Positions 1 through 7,353 of a stretch of DNA of 12,359 nucleotides are shown one piece after another. Source of the DNA: a bacterium (GTDB taxonomy: Bacteria > Zhuqueibacterota > Zhuqueibacteria > Residuimicrobiales > Krinioviventaceae); contig JAJRST010000098.1 of NCBI GenBank assembly GCA_024278645.1, forward strand, positions 1 to 12,359. Reading direction: 5' to 3'. A program made the translations under genes and the position numbers. Each line of letters starts with the position of its first letter. Positions within the stretch are counted from its first letter, which is position 1. A model generated the notes under the pieces. It ran no database searches. It saw only the letters and a program-made list of their open reading frames with translations, and was not told the DNA's origin.

Positions 1-186
1 CAGTAATTTCAAAAAAACAGCCGATGTGCCGCAGATTCGGTCTGATTTTCAAAGCTCATGAAATAAAGCAACACTAAATTGAGTTATATTCAAAAATCAT
101 AGAACAATAATAAACCATTTCAAAACAACGCCCTGAAGGCTGGCGCCGCAATGCCTCGGGCTTAAAGTCGGAGAAAAAAAACAACT
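1..186. other. Left-edge intergenic region and leader of the antiporter gene
   Basis: This stretch has no convincing gene. It is AT-rich up to about 120, then holds a GC-rich imperfect hairpin. In it GCCC (130-133) pairs with GGGC (158-161) and AGGC (137-140) pairs with GCCT (153-156), around a 12-base loop that itself contains the palindrome GGCGCC. No T-run follows on the plus strand, so it is not a good terminator for plus transcripts. It could be leader structure, or simply the end of a neighbour's 3' region. A Shine-Dalgarno-like GGAG at 170-173 lies 13 bases before the ATG at 187, a rather long spacing. Short open frames at the very edge (2-61 and 3-77) could be gene tails, but nothing in them is recognisable. 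Confidence 0.4.
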
Positions 187-1491
187 ATGAAGAATGTTAT
201 ACTATTATCGGGTTTTCTACTGGCGGGTTTAGTGGCTTCACAAATATTGCCGTCATTCATACACGCGGAGCATTATGCCGAATACACGCATATCATCAAA
301 TTTCTGACGACCATGGCCCTCGGCTTTATCATGATCCGCGTCGGCTATGAATTTGATATTGACAAGACCAGGCTAAAGTCCTATGGCTGGGACTATATTG
401 TCGCCGCCACGGCGGCCACCTTTCCCTGGATTTTTGTCGCTGTTTATTTTGTGGTTGTTCTTGCGGATTCCGCAACTTTGATGGTATGGAAATAATCGTT
501 ATTGGCCTCTCGTTTCGCCGCGCCGACGTCGGCGGGAATTTTATTTTCCATGTTAGTGGCGGCGGGCCTGGGGGCGACCTGGATGTTTAAAAAGATAAGA
601 ATCCTGGCCATTTTTGACGACCTTGACACGGTGTTGCTGATGATTCCCTTGAAAATGCTGTTGGTCGGCTGGAGGTGGCAACTGGGGGTTGTCGTTGCCC
701 CGATGCTGGCTCTACTGTGGGCCGCATGGCGCTATTTGCACAAACTGCGAATCCCGATCACCTGGCCGTGGGTGATAAGCTACGCGTTTATCATTACCCT
801 CATTTCGGAAGCTATTTATTATTCAAGCAAGCTGATCGATGAAGTCGTGCCGATTCATATTGAAGTGCTGCTGCCGGCGTTCGTGCTTGGCTGCATGATC
901 GTCCGCAAACACGTCGCCTTTAAAAATGAAAAGGGCGTCGAGGTTGAAGAAGATATTGTTGAAAAGCCTTTGGAAAAGCGAGTCGCTCTTTTTATTTCAA
1001 TCGTTTTTATGGTGCTGGTGGGGCTTTCCATGCCGGCCATGGTTGGCATTGCCGGCCCCTCCTCGGAAGTGAACGAGATCGATCAAAAGATCGTTGACGC
1101 CTATATCGTGGATGAAGCGGCCGGTGCGCCGGTCGAGTTGACGCCGCAACCGAAGATATCTCCCAACCTTGAAAGCGCTTCCATGAGTTGGGGATGGATT
1201 ATCATCCACGTACTCATCGTCACCTTGCTGTCCAACCTTGGAAAGATGTTTCCGCTTGTTTGCTATCGCAAGGAAGCGCATTGGAAGGAACGTCTGGCCC
1301 TGGCCATCGGTATGTTTCCACGCGGCGAAGTAGGCGCCGGCGTGCTGATCATCTCCATCTCCTACGGCATAGGAGGCCCCATGATCACCATTGCCATGCT
1401 GTCCCTGGCGCTCAACCTGTTGTTGACCGGTGGATTTATTTATGTGGTGACCAAATTATTAAACAGCGTTGAAAACAAGGCCATCGCCTGA
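187..1491 (+). pseudogene. Cation:proton (Na+/H+-type) antiporter, interrupted by an in-frame TAA
   Basis: This is a polytopic inner-membrane protein of the monovalent cation:proton antiporter (CPA / Na_H_Exchanger) type, which would exchange Na+ or K+ for H+. Read through the stop it is 434 residues, a normal family length. The N-terminal part (residues 1-102) has about three hydrophobic segments. The rest begins at once with the motif RFAAPTSAGILF. FDDLD at about 143-147 resembles the paired-acid ion site, and FPRGEVGAG at about 377-385 is typical of the C-terminal core. The frame is identical on both sides of the TAA at 493-495, and the residues around it (W-K-stop-S-L-L) read as one continuous family segment. 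One G-to-T change in a GAA codon would explain it. A TTG at 502 could in principle restart translation, with GGA at 488-490 as a weak ribosome site, but half antiporters are not expected to work. The partner ion is not determined. A real nonsense mutation and a sequence error are both possible. Confidence 0.8.
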
Positions 1492-1537
1492 TCGACGAGT
1501 GAAAATATACAAACGGCAAACCTCCGGCCGCATTCCC

Positions 1538-3463
1538 TCATTTGGCCAGCAGCATTTTTTCTACTTTGCCAAAATGCTCGCTTTGCAGGCGGTAAAAATA
1601 GACGCCGCTGGGCGACGGCGCGCCGAAATCATCGAGACCGTCCCAGCGGACGACGTAACGGCCGCCGCTTTGCCGTTTGTCGACAAGTGTGCGAATTCGC
1701 TCTCCCTTGATATTGTATATAGCCAGTTCGACAAAGGATTTTTTTGCCAGTTCGTATCGAATCATCGTCGACCGGTTGAAAGGGTTGGGAGCGTTTTGTT
1801 TTAATACAAAACGCTGGGGGAGCGTGTTGTAGTCATTGACGATGGTCGGAATAATATCATCAAACGGCGAGCGGGTCAGGGCAAAATAGAGCCAAGCCGT
1901 CGACGAGAGACCCGTCCACGATGTGAGCCAGCCGAAACATGTGGACGGCCAATCTTCCGGAGACCCCGGCATGCCGCCGTCGTCGCGCTGCAAGGTGAGC
2001 AGCATGTCGAGATATTTTTGCGCATCCTCGCCGCCGGCGGAGATGTACTGCGCCGTTCCCTCGCACCAGATGCTCACCGGCCCCTGGCCGTCGAATCCGC
2101 ACACCTCGCCGCTGCTGTCCGTCGCCACCAGGGTGCGGCGCACAAAAGACAGCGCCGCCAGGGCCATATCCTCGCGATTGACGCGCGACGAACGGGCAAA
2201 CTCGCCGACCCAGGTCGCCGCATCCATGGCGATGACCGGATCGGGATAATCGCCGTAGCCGCGCAGCCAGTACCGCAGTTCGGCATCCCATAATGTTGTC
2301 AGCAGGCGATTTTCGATGCGATCCGCTTTGTCAAAGCGCCCTGTGGCGATCATGGCCCACCAAGCGTCCACCGTGCCCTCGGTGCTGGCGACGACGAAAC
2401 CGTCTGCCTGCACCTTGTCGGCGAGCCAGGCGCCGGCGATATCCGCCGACTGGCGTGCATTATTATCGCCGGCGGCGTCGGCATACTCGCTTAGGGCAAT
2501 GACGCACCAGGCCTGGTCGCCGACCCATTTGTCGTCCGCAATCTCGGCGCCGGAATCCGCGTTCCAGGCGCGCGCCCAGCGACCGTCTGATTTTTGACGA
2601 GAGATTAAAAACCGGGCCAGGCGTTGCGCCTTGCTGGCCGCCTCGTTTTGCGGCGTACCGTCGAGCCAAAGCCCCTGGCGCGTCATTACGATGAGCGCCA
2701 GGGCCTGGTCGTACAACCAGGCCTTTGGCGTCGGTTCCTGCTTCCAGGAGACAAACAGCCCGGTCGATTTTTGTTGGCTGGAAATATAACGCACCGCTCT
2801 TTTCACGGCCGCCTCGTTGGGCGTAACGGTCTCAAAGTCCTCCTGTCTTGGCCAGTCGGCGGCGCGATCGACCTGCACATGATCAATGGAGAGATGGCCG
2901 GCGCCGCCGCCGAATGCGCCCGGCCGTTTAATCACCACGAAAAACCTGTTAATCCGCGACCAGTCGATCTCATGCCCCTGTCCATTGTCGGGAATGGTGA
3001 AAAAATGATAAAACATTTTTTTCGGGAACGACAGGTTGATCATCCAGCGCGAGATCAGGTTGATGTCGTCGCAATCGACGCCGTAAAAGACGCCCCGGGT
3101 ATCCGCCAGCATAATGCTGACGCGATTGCCGACATCGGCGCCGCCGCGCAGCGACAAACCGAGGATGTCATAGCGGGAAAGATCGACCGGCTGCGGAAAT
3201 GTATATTTCGCCTGCACCCAGTCGCCGTCGCTCAAGTCCCAATCGAGCCGGAGAGCCTTGCCCTGCACGCCGTCTATCAACGCCAGCGCCCCGGAGGACG
3301 GCGCGTCATGCTCGACGCTCCAGTTGCTTTTGCTTTCGCAGTCGATGATGATGTCGCCGTTCCATCCGGGCGTGCAATTGGCCGGTTGCGACATGCAGAC
3401 GGCATGGAACGAAAGAAATGCCGCCAGTATAAAAAGCGAGACGGAATGCGGATTTTTGTGCAT
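1538..3463 (-). CDS. Secreted multidomain protein with CBM-like N-terminus, alpha/alpha-toroid-like middle and T9SS sorting tail
   Basis: The product is 641 residues. I chose ATG 3463 because it directly precedes a signal peptide (residues 1 to about 24, hydrophobic core SLFILAAFLSFHAV). The same frame stays open to 3619, but that extension lacks secretion features. Residues ~35-198 look like a beta-sandwich of the galactose-binding/CBM11-like kind, with alternating strands and the phrase LSRYDILGLSLRG. Residues ~215-535 are mostly helical with repeated hairpins (RAVRYISSQQKSTGLF, ARFLISRQKSDGRW, MLLTLQRDDGGMPG), as in (alpha/alpha)6 toroids of glycoside hydrolases, polysaccharide lyases and terpenoid cyclases. 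Conserved-looking W, D and E residues (DKWVGDQAW, SIWCEGTAQY) could line a pocket, but no catalytic residue can be assigned. Residues ~552-641 match the FlgD-like/T9SS type A sorting domain (NAPNPFN, VYFYRL, KMLLAK). It is probably secreted or surface-anchored and acts on a polysaccharide; that function is inferred. The gene is convergent with the antiporter. Confidence 0.8.
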   Translation of the reverse strand: MHKNPHSVSLFILAAFLSFHAVCMSQPANCTPGWNGDIIIDCESKSNWSVEHDAPSSGALALIDGVQGKALRLDWDLSDGDWVQAKYTFPQPVDLSRYDILGLSLRGGADVGNRVSIMLADTRGVFYGVDCDDINLISRWMINLSFPKKMFYHFFTIPDNGQGHEIDWSRINRFFVVIKRPGAFGGGAGHLSIDHVQVDRAADWPRQEDFETVTPNEAAVKRAVRYISSQQKSTGLFVSWKQEPTPKAWLYDQALALIVMTRQGLWLDGTPQNEAASKAQRLARFLISRQKSDGRWARAWNADSGAEIADDKWVGDQAWCVIALSEYADAAGDNNARQSADIAGAWLADKVQADGFVVASTEGTVDAWWAMIATGRFDKADRIENRLLTTLWDAELRYWLRGYGDYPDPVIAMDAATWVGEFARSSRVNREDMALAALSFVRRTLVATDSSGEVCGFDGQGPVSIWCEGTAQYISAGGEDAQKYLDMLLTLQRDDGGMPGSPEDWPSTCFGWLTSWTGLSSTAWLYFALTRSPFDDIIPTIVNDYNTLPQRFVLKQNAPNPFNRSTMIRYELAKKSFVELAIYNIKGERIRTLVDKRQSGGRYVVRWDGLDDFGAPSPSGVYFYRLQSEHFGKVEKMLLAK

Positions 3464-3578
3464 ATTACAAAAACGCCCTTTGTTACAAACAAGTCGGTGT
3501 GGGGAATAAAGGAGGTATTTGGTATTTCCGTATATTGTCTTCAAGCTTGACGGTGCGTCACTTTCAAGCACGAACAAT

Positions 3579-3625
3579 AAAAAAAGCATGACGCGGTTTG
3601 GCCGTACAAACCGAATCATGCTTTT
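3579..3625 (-). terminator. Strong hairpin plus T7 in the leader of the secreted-protein gene
   Basis: The outer stem pairs 3582-3591 (AAAAGCATGA) with 3616-3625 (TCATGCTTTT), ten perfect pairs. After a 2x2 internal loop the inner stem pairs 3594-3600 (CGGTTTG) with 3607-3613 (CAAACCG), seven perfect pairs around a 6-base loop. Read on the minus strand, the 3' side ends in seven T residues (complement of 3579-3585), the classic intrinsic terminator layout. On the plus strand only four T follow, so minus is the better direction. It lies between the likely minus-strand promoter (3666-3694) and the ATG at 3463, with no minus-strand gene immediately upstream to end. It may therefore act as a leader attenuator, or block transcription arriving from the right. 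Confidence 0.7.
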
Positions 3626-3665
3626 GAATAAAGTACAATGACACCCATCAGCCTCTTTCCCCGAT

Positions 3666-3694
3666 ATTCAATATTATATGATATAAAATGTCAA
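3666..3694 (-). promoter_or_regulatory. Candidate sigma70-type promoter for the secreted-protein gene
   Basis: On the minus strand a perfect TTGACA (complement of 3689-3694) is followed, after 17 bases, by TTGAAT (complement of 3666-3671), a 4-of-6 match to TATAAT. Transcription would begin near 3658, giving a leader of about 195 bases that contains the hairpin at 3579-3625. The region is strongly AT-rich, and a perfect TATAAT also occurs at 3673-3678 on this strand, but only 10 bases from the -35. The plus strand has TATGAT at 3677-3682 without a convincing -35, so a divergent promoter for the phosphoesterase may overlap. Confidence 0.45.
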
Positions 3695-3772
3695 TGGGAA
3701 TTGCAAGTTAAAAATAGAACACGGCGAATATTTTTTCCTTTGCAATGGCGCGATGATTTATTATGTTTTCAG

Positions 3773-3848
3773 GTCAGGGTCAATTGTGTCGCGACCGGAA
3801 TGACGACAGAAGAACAGGCGGTTTATTTCAAATTGAAAACACAGGAGG
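3773..3848 (+). promoter_or_regulatory. Structured leader and strong ribosome-binding site of the phosphoesterase gene
   Basis: A perfect AGGAGG at 3843-3848 sits 5 bases before the ATG at 3854 and fixes that start over the upstream ATG at 3638. Just before it lies a 13-base palindrome at 3826-3838 (TTTCAA-A-TTGAAA). Further up, nested arms occur: GTCA (3773-3776) with TGAC (3801-3804), and GGTC (3778-3781) with GACC (3793-3796). These could be an operator or leader structure. Only the ribosome-binding site is firm. Confidence 0.5.
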
Positions 3849-3853
3849 CCGGG

Positions 3854-4735
3854 ATGCCTTTTATCTACCAAAATCCAAATCGAAGACAATTCTTGCACAC
3901 AATGCTCGGCGCTGCAGCGATTTCCGTGGTGAATCCCGTCGCGTTTGCCGGCGAAAAGTCAATGCGCCTGGCGCTGATTTCGGACACGCACGTGCCGGAA
4001 GACGTGGAAAACAACTATCGCGGATTCTATCCTTACCAAAACCTGGCGACGGTCGTCGCCCAGATCGCCGCCACGAATTTGGAAGGCGCGGTGATCACCG
4101 GCGACCTCGCGCGTTTACGGGGTCTGCCCGGCGACTATGTCAATTTAAAAAAACTGCTGCAGCCGCTCGCCGGCGTCATGCCGGTGAACATGGCGCTCGG
4201 CAATCATGACAATTATGAAAATTTCATTAAAGTGTTCAGCCCCCAAAACAGCAAAAGGCAGCCTTTTGATAAAAAATACGTGCTGGTCATCGAGCATCCC
4301 GCTGTACGTCTGATTGTTCTGGATTCCTTGATGTCCACCAACGTCACGCCGGGATTGTTGGGTAAAAAGCAGCGCCAATGGCTGAGCGACTGGCTGCAAT
4401 CGCATAACGACAAAGCGACGCTGCTGTTTGTGCACCACACGCTGGAAGACAACGACGGCGACCTGGCGGACGTGGAGCGACTGTTCAAAATCATCACCCC
4501 GGCCTCCGCGGTCAAGGCGATTGTTTTCGGCCATTCGCATCGCTACCGTTTTGACGAACGCGACGGCATTCAACTGATCAATCTGCCGGCCACCGGCTAT
4601 AATTTCAACGACGAGCAGCCCATCGGCTGGGTTGAGGCGTCGCTGACGGCAAGGGGCGGCGAGTTCAGGCTGCATGTGGTCGGCGGCAATGAACAGCAGG
4701 ACGGCAACGTGACAAAATTGCCGTGGCGAAGTTGA
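3854..4735 (+). CDS. Tat-exported calcineurin-like metallophosphoesterase
   Basis: The 293-residue product begins with a twin-arginine signal: R10-R11 in NRRQFLH, a hydrophobic stretch at ~17-31 and an Ala-rich cleavage region ending near AFAG (30-33). Export folded to the periplasm, perhaps with its metals already bound, is inferred. The mature part carries the full metallophosphoesterase set: D44 and H46 in SDTHVP, G83-D84, G116-N-H-D119, the histidine pair at 194-195 and GHSH at 226-229. These residues bind two metals and hydrolyse phosphomono- or diesters in the family. The substrate cannot be told from sequence. The start is set by AGGAGG 5 bases upstream. The gene is divergent from the T9SS-sorted protein and is followed 136 bases later by the PBP gene, apparently with its own control. 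Confidence 0.85.
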   Translation: MPFIYQNPNRRQFLHTMLGAAAISVVNPVAFAGEKSMRLALISDTHVPEDVENNYRGFYPYQNLATVVAQIAATNLEGAVITGDLARLRGLPGDYVNLKKLLQPLAGVMPVNMALGNHDNYENFIKVFSPQNSKRQPFDKKYVLVIEHPAVRLIVLDSLMSTNVTPGLLGKKQRQWLSDWLQSHNDKATLLFVHHTLEDNDGDLADVERLFKIITPASAVKAIVFGHSHRYRFDERDGIQLINLPATGYNFNDEQPIGWVEASLTARGGEFRLHVVGGNEQQDGNVTKLPWRS

Positions 4736-4776
4736 CAGTTAAATCGCACCAAAGGCAAGCATCAAAAGGACGCCGG

Positions 4777-4811
4777 TTCGCAAAGAATGCAAATTGCGAA
4801 TTTGTGATAAT
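4777..4811 (+). promoter_or_regulatory. Overlapping inverted repeats and a possible -10 before the PBP gene
   Basis: The 136-base spacer after the phosphoesterase contains two overlapping inverted repeats. TTCGCAA (4777-4783) pairs with TTGCGAA (4794-4800), and CAAATT (4790-4795) pairs with AATTTG (4799-4804) around a 3-base loop. They share bases, so both cannot form at once in RNA. An extended -10-like TGTGATAAT ends at 4811, but no good -35 was found. This may be an operator region; function is inferred. Confidence 0.3.
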
Positions 4812-4871
4812 TTCCTTACCTTTGAGCACAGAAATTTTTTCCATTCAAAAGCATATTTGATTTGACGACCC

Positions 4872-7084
4872 ATGACATTTAAAAAATCAACCACAGCCAA
4901 AGTCCTCGGCATCAAAAAAAGGCTCAAAAAAGAGCATAAAAAACTAACGCTTCCCGTCAAGGTGCTGTTATGGTTAACCGTGCTTGCGGTTATCACAGGC
5001 GTATTCGGCGTCTGGTATCTTGGCAGGGATTTGCCGTCGTTCAGCCAGCTCGAAAACTTTACCCCGGAGTTGGCCACCAAAGTCTATTCGGCGGACGGCA
5101 AGCTGATCGAGGAGTTTTTCACGCAACGTCGATTTTACACGCCGTTGAGCGAAATCCCCGAAAATATGAAAAAGGCCGTGCTGGCGGTCGAGGACCACGA
5201 GTTTTACAAGCATTGGGGCATGGCGCCGACGCGTTTTTTTATAGTGACTTTGAAATATCTTCTTTCCGGCGGCAGCACGGAAAGCGGCGGCGCCAGCACG
5301 CTCACGCAGCAATTGGCGCGGCGGTTGTATCTCACGCCGGAACAGACCATCACCCGCAAGTTGAAAGAAATTCTCACCGCCATCCATCTTGAACGCGCCT
5401 ACACCAAGGATGAAATCCTGGAAATGTATATGAACCAGATGCAGTTCAGCTATGCTACGTATGGCGTGGAATCGGCGGCGAGATATCTTTTCAACAAGTC
5501 CGTGCAGGAGCTGACGCTGTCGGAATGCGCGCTGCTCGCCGGCGCGGTACAGCTTCCCGGCGTCTACAATCCTTTTCGCAACTATGACCGCACCATAAAA
5601 CGCCGCGACTTTGTGCTCAAACGAATGCTGGTTGAAAACTATATTTCGCAACAGGATTACGAACAGGCCGTCGCCGACGAGATCGCCTTGCGAGAGCGGT
5701 CGAACGAGGCGCCCATCGACGACGCCTCTTACTTTACCGAACATGTTCGTCGTCTTTTGTATGAAAAATATGGCTATGATATTTATGAAACCGGCCTGAA
5801 CATTTACACGACGCTGGACACGCGCCTGCAAACGGCGGCGAACAAGGCCATCCGCGCGCATCTGCCAAAGCTGCAGGAACGGGTGAACAGGGACTTTCAC
5901 AAAAAATCCAATTTCAAGTATATTTGCCCGCCCAGTTTGCTGGAAAATCAGACGCTCGAACAAGTGCTGCGGAACAAGGCCCTGGTCGATTCGATCATTG
6001 CGGAAAAATGCCGCGTTCAGGTCGCCTTTGTCGCCCTTAATCCCAAAAACGGCCACATTCTGGCCATGGTCGGCGGCCGCAACTTTGAAGAGAGCGAGTT
6101 CAACCGCGCCACCCAGGCGGTGCGGCAGCCGGGATCCTGTTTCAAGCCTTTCTTGTACACCGCCGCCATCGACAACGGCCTGATGCCCTATAACACAAAG
6201 TTGAACCAGCCGGTCACCGTGGAGGACATGGACGGCCAGGGCACCCGCTGGACGCCGCGCAACTATGACCATTCCGTGGGCGGCGAAACCACGCTGCGCG
6301 AGGGGCTGCGGCGATCACTGAATCTCATTTCCGTGCGCCTGATCAAGGAAGACGTGCCGCCGAAGACCGTGGTCGAGTATGCCCGCAATTTCGGCATCAC
6401 CACGCCCCTGGAAGCCGTGGACGCACTGGCGCTCGGCTCCATCGGCGTCAAACCCATCGAGATCATTTCCGCCTTGGCGTGTTCGCCAACAAGGGCGTGC
6501 ATGTGGACCCCATTTCGATTTTAAAGGTGGAAGACAAATACGGCAACATTCTGGAAACGGCGATGCCGCACAGTCGCGGCGTATTGCGCGAACAGACGGC
6601 CTACATCATGGCCAGCATGTTGCAGACCGTGGCCAGCCGCGGCACCGGCGCGGCGTCGCGGTCGGTGTACAAGTTTACTCATCCCGCCGGCGGCAAGACC
6701 GGCACTACCAACGACTATACCGACGCCTGGTACACCACCTTTACGCCGGAGCTGGTGGCCGGCGTGTGGGTGGGGCTGGACGACCCCGCCATGTCGCTCG
6801 GCGCGCGTCAGTCCGGCGCCGTGGCGGCGCTGCCGATCACCGCGCCGTTTATGAAAATGGCCGTGGATACGCTGCACATTCCGCCCACGCCGTTCGAACG
6901 ACCGGAGGGCATCGTTGATGTGGAAGTGTGCCTGGAAACGCAAAAACTGGCGACCGAGTTTTGTCCCAATGTCATCAAAGACATCGCCGATGTTCGTTAT
7001 GCGCCGAAAGAGTATTGCGACGTGCACACTGGGGAAAAATCCAGGGTTAAAAAGACGCCAAAGAAGCGGCGGATACGGTATTAA
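4872..7084 (+). pseudogene. mrcA: Class A penicillin-binding protein (PBP1A type), single-base frameshift near 6478
   Basis: This is a bifunctional inner-membrane peptidoglycan synthase. The first reading frame (4872-6524) has a basic cytoplasmic tail, a membrane anchor at ~30-48 and a GT51 glycosyltransferase domain with E107 in EDHEFYKHWG and ASTLTQQLARRLYL at ~141-154. The transpeptidase domain follows, with the nucleophile motif S422-C-F-K425 and S482-L-N. After A536 (6477-6479) the frame goes wrong and stops at 6524. The continuation is in another frame (6479-7084): VFANKGVHVDP, then K-T-G-T at about 609-612 of the joined protein, and a basic C-terminus. Restoring one base (GCGGTG instead of GCGTG) gives 737 residues, a normal family length. 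Without repair the protein lacks the KTG motif and could not transpeptidate. No slippery heptamer is present, so programmed shifting is unlikely; this is mutation or sequence error. ATG 4872 follows an in-frame stop closely and has no clear Shine-Dalgarno site. Confidence 0.85.
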
Positions 7085-7158
7085 AGGCAAAACCATTTGG
7101 GGGCACAACATGTCGTTGCAAAGGCGTCCTCTCGATAATGGAGTCATATCTTTCCGCT

Positions 7159-7262
7159 CCGTCCCAAGTTGCACTTTGGACGGCAAGTAAGGGAAGCTTT
7201 GCTTCCAGACAGTAACTTCATAACATTACTATGCTCCCCCGGGTCGCCTGAGGCGATCTCCC
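7159..7262. repeat. Cluster of three hairpins in the PBP-pdxS spacer
   Basis: Within the 269-base gene-free stretch 7085-7353, three inverted repeats follow each other. First, 7159-7169 (CCGTCCCAAGT) pairs with 7173-7183 at ten of eleven positions around TGC. Second, 7192-7197 (GGAAGC) pairs with 7201-7206 around TTT. Third, 7244-7248 (TCGCC) pairs with 7252-7256 around TGA, flanked by GGG (7241-7243) and CCC (7260-7262). None is followed directly by a T-run, so a simple terminator for the PBP gene is not obvious. The dense GC-rich palindromes in an otherwise AT-rich spacer resemble dispersed REP/MITE-like elements, but only one copy is visible here. Confidence 0.5.
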
Positions 7263-7269
7263 GCAAAGA

Positions 7270-7289
7270 AATTTTAAACATTTAAAATT
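7270..7289. promoter_or_regulatory. Perfect 20-bp palindrome upstream of pdxS (possible operator)
   Basis: AATTTTAAA (7270-7278) and TTTAAAATT (7281-7289) are perfect reverse complements around the two bases CA. The site is 64 bases before the pdxS ATG, where an operator or promoter would sit. It is followed by an AT- and CT-rich tract (7290-7330) in which I could not identify a convincing -35/-10 pair. AT-only arms arise by chance more easily than mixed ones, so the regulatory reading is tentative. Confidence 0.35.
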
Positions 7290-7353
7290 GAAGATTTTTT
7301 AACTATCTTTCTTCTTCTGTTTTTCTGATGTTAAATGATGAGGATATAAAAAG

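Noticed and set aside
1..77. Tail of an upstream gene at the left edge
   Set aside because: Two frames stay open to 61 and 77 but neither encodes anything recognisable in about 20 residues.
2624..3550. 308-codon plus-strand open frame opposite the T9SS-sorted protein
   Set aside because: The minus-strand protein has a signal peptide and sorting domain; the plus frame has neither motifs nor a ribosome site.
3464..3619. 52-codon N-terminal extension of the minus-strand secreted protein
   Set aside because: It would place the signal peptide internally and begins inside the terminator hairpin.
3638..3853. 72-codon N-terminal extension of the phosphoesterase from ATG 3638
   Set aside because: The twin-arginine signal must be N-terminal, and AGGAGG sits ideally before ATG 3854; the extension shows no recognisable features.
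4974..6272. 432-codon open frame on the minus strand inside the PBP gene
   Set aside because: It is the antisense of well-conserved glycosyltransferase and transpeptidase domains and shows no family features or ribosome site.
6470..6485. Programmed -1 frameshift in the PBP gene
   Set aside because: A -1 shift would join the frames, but no X-XXY-YYZ slippery heptamer is present at the junction; deletion of one G is simpler.
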